Shown: piece by piece, positions 31,433-37,025 of the stretch
Layout: every line of letters begins with the position of its first letter
Position numbering within the stretch: the stretch's first letter is position 1
Source: Aquihabitans sp.
Lineage (GTDB): Bacteria > Actinomycetota > Acidimicrobiia > Acidimicrobiales > Iamiaceae
Direction: 5' to 3'
Length of the DNA: 37,025 bases
NCBI GenBank assembly: GCA_025353965.1
Contig: JANXNS010000002.1
Location: 1 to 37,025 of the forward strand
Made by a program: the position numbers and the translations under genes
Notes under the pieces: generated by a model
Told to the model about the DNA's origin: nothing
Seen by the model: the letters and a program-made list of their open reading frames with translations, nothing else
Databases searched by the model: none

Positions 31433-32626
31433 ATGGTCGATGCCGTTGTTGATGCGGATCTCGAAGGTGTCGGTTCCCGTCGACATCACGCGATCATCGC
31501 AGGAACTGGGCGCTCCGGAACCAGTTTCTTGGTCGAGTTCCTGGCGGCGTGCGGGCTTGAGACCATGCGGGGCGGAAACCAGCGGAGCTATTTTGACCGC
31601 GCCCGGGCTGGTCTCGAGCACACCCTTGTTGCCGCCGCCGACCTGCCGTACGTTGTAAAGGATCCTTGGCTATTTGCGTATTGCGAGGCGGTCGACCTTG
31701 AGGCGATAGCCGTCGACGTGCTTATCCTCCCGATGCGTGATCTGACGGCGGCGGCGACCAGTCGGGTCTTGCAGGAGCGCATCGGACTTCTGGAGAGCCA
31801 GCCCAACCGTGCGGTACCCCAAGTCTACACGCAGACTCCGGGCGGCTCCCTCCAGTCGCTGGACGTCACCGATCAGGAGCGCCTGCTCGCCGTCGGCTTT
31901 CACGAGCTCCTCCGATGGGCCGTCAGTGAGGGGCTTCCCGTGGTGCTGCTCGATTTCCCGCGGTTCGTGGAGGACAGCAGCTACCTCATCACTGCACTAT
32001 CGCCTTGGCTGCTGGACCACTGCGATGCGGCCACCGCCGGAGTCGCGTTTGACCGCGTCGCCGACCCGACGCGGATACGGGTCAAGATAGGGGAGGACGA
32101 CGGTGGATCGGCGGCCATCGCGCTTCCGTCAGACAACCGCCCTTCCGCCGAGGATCTCGACCGAAAGGCGCTGGCAGCCCTTGTCGTCGAGCTGAAGAAC
32201 CAGGTGTGGCAGGCAAACATACAGGTCGAGAACCAGCAGCGCCTCACCGCAGATCTTCGCCAGGACCGCTTGACCTTGAGCCTGCGACTCGCCCGCGCCG
32301 CTGAGGACCAGATGGTCATGAAGGAGGCCCTCGCCGCAACCCGACACGCGTCGATCCGTCTCGGGGCGGCTGAGACCAGCCTGGTCACCGCAGAGTCCCG
32401 GCTGGTTATGCTTCGGGGCCGCCTCGATGATACTCGGCGCCGCGTTCGCCGCAACAGGGTCAAGCTTGCCGAGACGCGCCAGGAATTGGCAGACACCCGG
32501 GCCAAAATCCAGGAGATTTATGCCTCGCCGAGTTGGCGGCTGAGCCGCCCGGTGCGGGCGTTCGGTAGGGGGCGCAAGAAGACTCCCAGGATGGCCCCGA
32601 AACTCGGCGTTCAACCGGAGGACTGA
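31433..32626 (+). CDS. Sulfotransferase-like P-loop protein with coiled-coil tail
   Basis: This is a 397-residue protein in two parts. Residues 1-225 form a sulfotransferase-like P-loop domain: IIAGTGRSGTSFLVEFL (about 21-37) is the PAPS 5'-phosphosulfate loop, and VLILPMRDLTAAATSRV is placed like the 3'-phosphate loop. Residues about 245-360 are a long heptad-rich coiled coil with many Arg, Leu and Glu (LAETRQELADTRAKIQEI). The end SPSWRLSRPVRAFGRG resembles a motif found at the ends of coiled coils in cell-surface polysaccharide enzymes. That joins it to surface glycan assembly (inference from recalled family patterns). No signal peptide is seen. The ATG at 31433 lacks an SD. Confidence 0.8.
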   Translation: MVDAVVDADLEGVGSRRHHAIIAGTGRSGTSFLVEFLAACGLETMRGGNQRSYFDRARAGLEHTLVAAADLPYVVKDPWLFAYCEAVDLEAIAVDVLILPMRDLTAAATSRVLQERIGLLESQPNRAVPQVYTQTPGGSLQSLDVTDQERLLAVGFHELLRWAVSEGLPVVLLDFPRFVEDSSYLITALSPWLLDHCDAATAGVAFDRVADPTRIRVKIGEDDGGSAAIALPSDNRPSAEDLDRKALAALVVELKNQVWQANIQVENQQRLTADLRQDRLTLSLRLARAAEDQMVMKEALAATRHASIRLGAAETSLVTAESRLVMLRGRLDDTRRRVRRNRVKLAETRQELADTRAKIQEIYASPSWRLSRPVRAFGRGRKKTPRMAPKLGVQPED

Positions 32627-32811
32627 ACAGCCCAGCGCTGGTCCCGACGAAAAGCCCATGAGGGGCGAAGGTGGCACGCACTCCGCCCAAGGCCGAGGTC
32701 GTAGCTAGGTGGCAGTCACGGTTGCCGAACGCTATGGCGACTCACCTACCCCCGGGGGATTGCTGCCCCACCTGGTGACCAGCATTCGCTCATATTTGCG
32801 ACCACATCCGT

Positions 32812-33573
32812 TCAAGAGGGCGAGGTACGCCTTCGCTGTTGGTAGAGCTCAACAGCGAAGGCGTAAAAGTCCATGTCGGCGGCGTTCTCCCGAGCGATAC
32901 GAGCTTGGAACTCGGGGGACGCATCCCAGGACTCCGTGCTGACCTGTTGGTTGGCGATGTCGTCCACCTTCCAACCAAACCGCCGACGGACCTCAGCCAC
33001 GAATTCGCCGTACCGCTCGCTCAAACCGAGCACGTCTACGGAGGCCAGGTTTTGCTTGGCCAGCGCTAGGCGGTCGTCGTCGACCGCAAGGACGTCCGAG
33101 CAGCTCGTGATGCCATCCTCGGCAGTCATGGCGAAAAGTTTGGACTGGAAGTTGTGAATGAATCCATTAAAACCAAGCGGATCGTCGTAGACCTCCTCGA
33201 GGGTCATGTCCTTGTAGCGCTGTGTTGGCGAGACCCCGGCCACTTGAGCACCGCGCTTGATGTGGCGGAGGTGGGAAAGAGTCCGCGCGACGGGTTCTCG
33301 AAGGATCGTGAGGGTGGTGACGTCAGGACCTACAAGCGTGGTGGCCATGAATGGGAAATGGCCGCGGAACAGGCGGATCTTGCTGAGTTGTTCCGGTGTC
33401 TGAGCTTGGAGCGGCTGCAGTAACAGGTAGGCCTGGATCAGTTTTATTGGCTCCACATTTGACGCTGGGTAGGACTCCTCGGGAGCAAAGTTGTCAACAA
33501 TCTGCGAAATAAAGGTGGTTCCGCCCGTCTTCATCACGTGAACGAAAAAGTAGGGCCCAGCGGGTGCGTCCAT
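32812..33573 (-). CDS. Sulfotransferase family protein
   Basis: This is a 253-residue sulfotransferase of the carbohydrate/heparan-sulfate-like type. FFVHVMKTGGTTF at about residues 9-21 is the PAPS 5' loop (Lys15-Thr16), and LTILREPVARTLSHLRHI at about 115-132 is the 3'-phosphate loop with the conserved R-x-P. It would move sulfate from PAPS to a hydroxyl on a surface sugar. The start ATG 33573 is preferred because the frame upstream of it is non-family sequence overlapping the divergent sulfatase. Its last codons contain one arm of a 16-bp perfect inverted repeat. The divergent sulfatase starts 100 bp away, so the two share a promoter region. Confidence 0.88.
   Translation of the reverse strand: MDAPAGPYFFVHVMKTGGTTFISQIVDNFAPEESYPASNVEPIKLIQAYLLLQPLQAQTPEQLSKIRLFRGHFPFMATTLVGPDVTTLTILREPVARTLSHLRHIKRGAQVAGVSPTQRYKDMTLEEVYDDPLGFNGFIHNFQSKLFAMTAEDGITSCSDVLAVDDDRLALAKQNLASVDVLGLSERYGEFVAEVRRRFGWKVDDIANQQVSTESWDASPEFQARIARENAADMDFYAFAVELYQQRRRTSPS
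32826..32865. repeat. Perfect 16-bp inverted repeat at the sulfotransferase 3' end
   Basis: The 16-base arms at 32826-32841 and 32850-32865 are exact reverse complements around an eight-base loop (GTAGAGCT), entirely inside the coding sequence for the C-terminus (reading FYAFAVELYQQRRR). No T-tract follows in either orientation. The arm contains ACGCCTTCGCTG, a 12-mer that also begins the palindrome at 7647. Confidence 0.85.
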
Positions 33574-33673
33574 GCGGCCATCTTGGCATGGACCATGGCC
33601 ACCGTTGAGGAGGCGCACCTCACCGCACCCGGCTGTGGCCGTCTGATCAGGGCGTGGAGGATAGGTTGTCGCC

Positions 33674-35083
33674 GTGTCCCGACCACCCGACATCGTGCTC
33701 ATCATGACCGACGAGCAACGCCATGATTGGCTTGGGTATTCGAGCGGGGGACATTTCGATACCCCAAACATTGATTGGCTGGCCAGCACGGGGGTTCGTT
33801 TTGATCAGGCTTACAGTTCATCGACAACCTGCCAGCCAGCGCGCACCGCGCTGCTCACCGGTCTCCACCATCACCGCTCGCCCCGGCAGGACGGTTCGCT
33901 AGCGCTTCGCGAGGGAACCTGGACGGTGGCTCGGGAGTTGCAGGCGGCCGGCTATGAAACCGCACTCATTGGGCGGATGCATCTCTCACCAATGCACGCC
34001 GACCATGGCTTTGAGACCATGCGCATGTGCGAAATCGTCAACCCTGGCAGCGGGTACGGTGAAGACGAGCGGGATGATTACCGGCGGTGGCTCGATTCGA
34101 TCGAGCGGCAAGACTGGCGGCAGTCCGATCCCGATGGTGACGGGAATGTGCAACCCGCCTTTCCAGGTGTGCCCCGTACGTTCCCCGATTTTCGCCGCTA
34201 TCACCCAACGCAGTGGATCGAGCAGGAAACGATGTCGTTTCTTGAGCGCCGGGACCACGACCGGCCGCTTTTTTTGATCGTTTCGTTCCCGCATCCCCAC
34301 GCGCCATTCGACCCCCCTTACCCTTATGCCTCAATGTTTTCGCCGGAGGACGCCGTGCTTCCGGGCGATAGTTTTAAAGCTAATGATTTGCTCACGGGCG
34401 GTTTGGCTGAGGATCTAGCCGGCGTTTCGCCCGCCTTTCGGATCGATCGCATGGAACCCGACTCCCTCCCGCGAATGTTGGCCAGCATTCGCGGTTTGGT
34501 GAAGCAAATTGATGACTCGGTGGGCTCGATCCTTGATGGCCTCGATATGGAGTCAAGTCTCATCTTCTTCACCTCCGATCATGGTGACTTTGGCGGCCAC
34601 CGGGGACTTTTTACCAAGGTTCCATGGATTCCGTTCGACGACCTAATCCGCGTTCCCCTCGTAGTGTCAGGGGGAGCGTTGGTCAGCTCGCCGCTCCTAT
34701 CGAAGGCGCTAGTGCAAAACAGCAGTTTTGCAGCGACCTGCCTTGACTATGCCGGCGTGTCCGTTCCCGTCGATGCCTTTGATTTCCCCAGTCTCCGTGG
34801 GGTTCTCGAGAGCACAGATGATCCCGCCCAGGACCGCACGGTCTTTAGCAGTTTCTCAGCCGGGTACCCGATGGTCCGACGAGGCAAATTCAAGCTCATT
34901 ACGACCATGAAATCAGAGATGAACCTGTTCGACCTCGAACAAGATCCCGGCGAAACGGTCTCGGTTGCTGATGATCCTGCGAATGCGGGAATCGCCGATG
35001 AACTTCGGGCGCTCATCAGGCATGAGCACGCCACTAGTCCTCCCTCGATGTTCACCGGGCCCACGAGCACTCAGCCTGCTTAG
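33674..35083 (+). CDS. Sulfatase (formylglycine-dependent, type I)
   Basis: This is a 469-residue arylsulfatase-type enzyme. PDIVLIMTDEQRHDWLG gives the metal-binding acidic pair, and the modification motif is TCQPARTALLTG with Cys53 in CxPxR (Cys53 to Arg57), which must be oxidised to formylglycine. PLFLIVSFPHPHAPFDPPYPY and FFTSDHGDFGGHRGL add further metal/substrate residues. No signal peptide is evident, so it may act in the cytoplasm on imported sulfated compounds or be exported by another route. The start is GTG 33674 with GGAGG 13 bases before. Paired divergently with a sulfotransferase, it could oppose or complement surface sulfation. An anaerobic or FGE-type maturase is not in this window. 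Confidence 0.92.
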   Translation: MSRPPDIVLIMTDEQRHDWLGYSSGGHFDTPNIDWLASTGVRFDQAYSSSTTCQPARTALLTGLHHHRSPRQDGSLALREGTWTVARELQAAGYETALIGRMHLSPMHADHGFETMRMCEIVNPGSGYGEDERDDYRRWLDSIERQDWRQSDPDGDGNVQPAFPGVPRTFPDFRRYHPTQWIEQETMSFLERRDHDRPLFLIVSFPHPHAPFDPPYPYASMFSPEDAVLPGDSFKANDLLTGGLAEDLAGVSPAFRIDRMEPDSLPRMLASIRGLVKQIDDSVGSILDGLDMESSLIFFTSDHGDFGGHRGLFTKVPWIPFDDLIRVPLVVSGGALVSSPLLSKALVQNSSFAATCLDYAGVSVPVDAFDFPSLRGVLESTDDPAQDRTVFSSFSAGYPMVRRGKFKLITTMKSEMNLFDLEQDPGETVSVADDPANAGIADELRALIRHEHATSPPSMFTGPTSTQPA

Positions 35084-35175
35084 GTCGGGTGATTGGAGCT
35101 GAACGGCACCCCGATGGTCCTGCTGTTCATCGAGTTGCTTCTGGGCTCGAACCTGATCTTGCTGGCCCGGGACAG

Positions 35176-35316
35176 CGTGTGCTTCTGTGGTTCGACGACG
35201 AGACGCCGCCGACGCGCTCCTGCGGTGGGCCACCGAGATCGCCGGTCGGTACATGGGTGCCGAAGCTGCGAGTTACGCCCACCAAAATTGTTGGCGCCTT
35301 GCACATCTCTGCCTGA
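35176..35316 (+). pseudogene. Remnant of a PPOX-class (pyridoxamine oxidase-like, F420/FMN) protein
   Basis: Three fragments in two frames match, in order, the C-terminal half of small PPOX-class F420- or flavin-dependent proteins. RVLLWFDDETPP is at 35176-35211, ADALLRWATEIAGRYMGAE is at about 35208-35263 in another frame, and LRVTPTKIVGALHISA ends at a TGA at 35316 in the first frame. The middle strand and N-terminal region are missing, so it has suffered deletion and frameshift. Family assignment rests on recalled motif patterns, not a search. Confidence 0.5.
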
Positions 35317-35323
35317 CCGACGA

Positions 35324-36841
35324 TCAGCCCCGCGGGTAGGTCACCACGTAGTCCTTGGGATCAAAGCGGCGGGTGCGCTTGCGGAAAATGAACGTGAAGG
35401 TGGGCCACAGGGTGGTGTTGCGGCCCTTGGCATCGAGATACCAGCTGGAGCATCCGCCGACGTTCCATACCGTGCCCTTCAACCGGTCTTGCAGTTCCCG
35501 GTTGAAACGGTCTGCCACCGCTTGCTTGACCTCCACTGTTGAGGCCCCGGTCCGGTCGATCAGCTTGAGCGCATCCATGATGTAGGCCACATGGGACTCG
35601 ATCATGAAGACCATGGATGAGTGGCCCAATGCGGTGTTGGGGCCCACGATGAAGAACAGGTTCGGGAAGTTGGTAACGGTGGTCCCGAGAAATGCCTCTG
35701 CACTTTCCGACCATTGGTCCGCCAGGAGTACGCCGCCCTTGCCCCAGATGTGTTTGGCGGCCAGCATCTCGGTTGCGTGAAAGCCGGTGCCGAAGATGAT
35801 CGTGTCGATCGGGTGCTCGGCGCCGTCCGCGGTGACAATGGAATGGGCCTTGACCTGGGTGATGCTCGACGATACCAGCGTCACGTTGGGCTTGGCTAGG
35901 GCCGGGTAATAGTCGTTGCTGAGCAGGATCCGCTTGCAACCCAGGGTGTAGCCCGGGGTGAGCTTGATGCGCAGCTCGGGGTCTTGGACTGCGGCCTTTA
36001 GATGGGCCTTGGCCAACTTCTCGCCCCGCTTGAGTAAGTCCGGCTTGATCGTGAATCCGACCACGCCAATTTCTCGCGTCCAATAGATGGTGGAGCGGGC
36101 CAGCCGTTGGGCCCCCGGGACGTGCTTGAACAGGAATCGTTCCACCCGGCGAAACGGGCGAGACCGCCGCGGCAGCACCCAAGGCGGGGTGCGCTGGAAC
36201 ACCGTGAGGTGGCTGACCTCCGGCTGGATCTCCGGCACAAACTGGATGGCCGAAGCCCCGGTGCCGATGACCGCTACTCGCTCGCCCCTCAGCTCATGGT
36301 CGTGATCCCAGGTGGCTGAGTGGAACGTCGTTCCCTCGAACGTCTCGATCCCCGGCAGCGCTGGTGTGGATGGTTCGCTGAGGGGGCCGGTTCCAGAAAC
36401 CAGTACCTCGGCGTCGAACGATCCACCTGCGGTAGTGATCCGCCAGAGCCGAGCCTGCTCGTCCCAGCGGGCTTCCTGCACACCATGACCGAACCGGCAG
36501 TGGGGGAGAAGCCCTTCCGTCGCGGCCACATCGCACAGGTACTGGCGGATCTCCGGCTGCGGCGAGAACGTGTCAGACCAGTCGGGGTTCTGCGCAAAGG
36601 AGAACGAGTACAGCAGGCTCGGCACATCGCAGGCGCAGCCGGGGTAGGTGTTGTCTCGCCAGGTACCGCCGACCTCGTCGGCCCGCTCCAACAGCAGGAA
36701 ATCGTTCATGCCCGCCCGCTTGAGGTTGGCGGCCATGGCCAGCCCGGCAAACCCGGTGCCGATGATGGCCACCCTGGTCCGCGTCGTAGCGGGGTCCGGG
36801 CTCGCGGATGACGTTTCTGGGGCAGCGGTGGGTGCGGTCAT
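35324..36841 (-). CDS. Flavin-containing monooxygenase, Baeyer-Villiger-like
   Basis: This is a 505-residue FAD/NADPH monooxygenase that inserts oxygen into ketones or oxidises heteroatoms. The FAD Rossmann motif IIGTGFAGLAMA is at about residues 26-37, followed by EVGGTWRDNTYPGCACD. The Baeyer-Villiger-type fingerprint reads FEGTTFHSATWDHD (F-x-G-x3-H-x3-W-D). The NADPH motif VIGTGASAIQFVPE and later TIIFGTGFHATEML follow. The start is ATG 36841; a GTG at 36850 adds three residues. The HNH gene stop is 12 bp upstream on the same strand. Substrate is not predictable; such enzymes are common in steroid and cyclic-ketone degraders. Confidence 0.93.
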   Translation of the reverse strand: MTAPTAAPETSSASPDPATTRTRVAIIGTGFAGLAMAANLKRAGMNDFLLLERADEVGGTWRDNTYPGCACDVPSLLYSFSFAQNPDWSDTFSPQPEIRQYLCDVAATEGLLPHCRFGHGVQEARWDEQARLWRITTAGGSFDAEVLVSGTGPLSEPSTPALPGIETFEGTTFHSATWDHDHELRGERVAVIGTGASAIQFVPEIQPEVSHLTVFQRTPPWVLPRRSRPFRRVERFLFKHVPGAQRLARSTIYWTREIGVVGFTIKPDLLKRGEKLAKAHLKAAVQDPELRIKLTPGYTLGCKRILLSNDYYPALAKPNVTLVSSSITQVKAHSIVTADGAEHPIDTIIFGTGFHATEMLAAKHIWGKGGVLLADQWSESAEAFLGTTVTNFPNLFFIVGPNTALGHSSMVFMIESHVAYIMDALKLIDRTGASTVEVKQAVADRFNRELQDRLKGTVWNVGGCSSWYLDAKGRNTTLWPTFTFIFRKRTRRFDPKDYVVTYPRG

Positions 36842-36853
36842 ACCGGCCACAAG

Positions 36854-37025
36854 CTACGGCCCGTCCGGCGGCGGGTTTTCGTCGGGGTCGTCGGGGTCTG
36901 GTGGGGGGTGTTGGCCGGGGCGTTGGCGGTTGTGGTGGGCGCATAACAATCGGCCGTTGGTTTGGGTGGTTTCGCCGCCGGCGGACCATTCCACGATGTG
37001 GTCCACTTCGCATTGGTCGGCTGGT
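36854..37025 (-). CDS. HNH endonuclease C-terminus (DUF222/13E12-type), cut by the window edge
   Basis: The minus-strand frame at the right edge is open and reads an HNH nuclease end of 56 visible residues: CEVDHIVEWSAGGETTQTNG carries the DH of the HNH core, and LLCAHHNRQRPG the second half. A Pro/Asp-rich tail ends at a TAG at 36854. This matches the C-terminus of the very common actinobacterial DUF222/HNH proteins, often present in many diverged copies per genome. The 5' part lies outside the window, so intactness is unknown. Confidence 0.85.
   Translation of the reverse strand, partial: PADQCEVDHIVEWSAGGETTQTNGRLLCAHHNRQRPGQHPPPDPDDPDENPPPDGP

Overview
The window reads as a chromosomal stretch of a high-GC actinomycete, most likely a member of the Acidimicrobiia (inference). 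The grounds are strong G/C third-position bias, frequent GTG/TTG starts, weak or absent Shine-Dalgarno sequences, an actinobacterial-type 2-oxoglutarate decarboxylase/dehydrogenase (Kgd), a SAM-I/IV-clan riboswitch before metX, and the C-terminus of a DUF222-type HNH protein. Two genes are cut by the window edges: Kgd at the left and the HNH protein at the right.

Left part (1-12.8 kb), housekeeping and catabolism: kgd followed closely by a divergent amidohydrolase; a Thr-rich membrane-anchored protein, an SDR oxidoreductase and mutM on the minus strand; an N-acyl-D-amino-acid deacylase; a PPK2 polyphosphate kinase; an OmpR-type two-component pair; a large acyl-CoA dehydrogenase and an EthD-type protein.

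Middle (12.8-26.1 kb): an APH-like phosphotransferase, a serine beta-lactamase-like protein coupled to a PhyH-type dioxygenase, an alkyltransferase-like (ATL) DNA repair protein, a small SGNH hydrolase, a glutathione peroxidase, a DEAD-box helicase, an orphan N6-adenine methyltransferase, and a riboswitch-controlled methionine operon (metX plus a Cys/Met-metabolism PLP enzyme). After these come an Fpg/Nei-family glycosylase with an altered zinc finger, a two-helix membrane protein, a small unknown protein overlapping a DUF4202 gene, and a zinc-ribbon/poly-proline protein.

Mobile segment (26.1-27.8 kb): an intact tRNA-Gly(GCC) is followed about 1.5 kb later by a 92-bp direct repeat of its 3' half plus its terminator (one mismatch). 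The repeat starts at the anticodon stem, as expected for tyrosine-recombinase attachment sites. The segment between holds no integrase. It holds four copies of an 11-bp repeat placed like recombinase arm sites, a perfect 10-bp inverted repeat upstream of a promoter, and two overlapping genes: an excisionase-type HTH protein and a DUF6036-like nucleotidyltransferase. This looks like a non-autonomous tRNA-borne island carrying a putative toxin-antitoxin or defence module, and it is the most interesting part of the window.

Right part (28.1-37 kb): a cell-surface modification region. It has an acyltransferase-3/SGNH O-acetyltransferase, a secreted SGNH hydrolase, a P-loop sulfotransferase-like protein with a coiled-coil tail, a second sulfotransferase, and a divergent formylglycine-type sulfatase. 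Parts of it look more AT-rich than the flanks, which suggests acquisition. It is followed by a decayed PPOX-type gene, a Baeyer-Villiger-like flavin monooxygenase and the HNH fragment.
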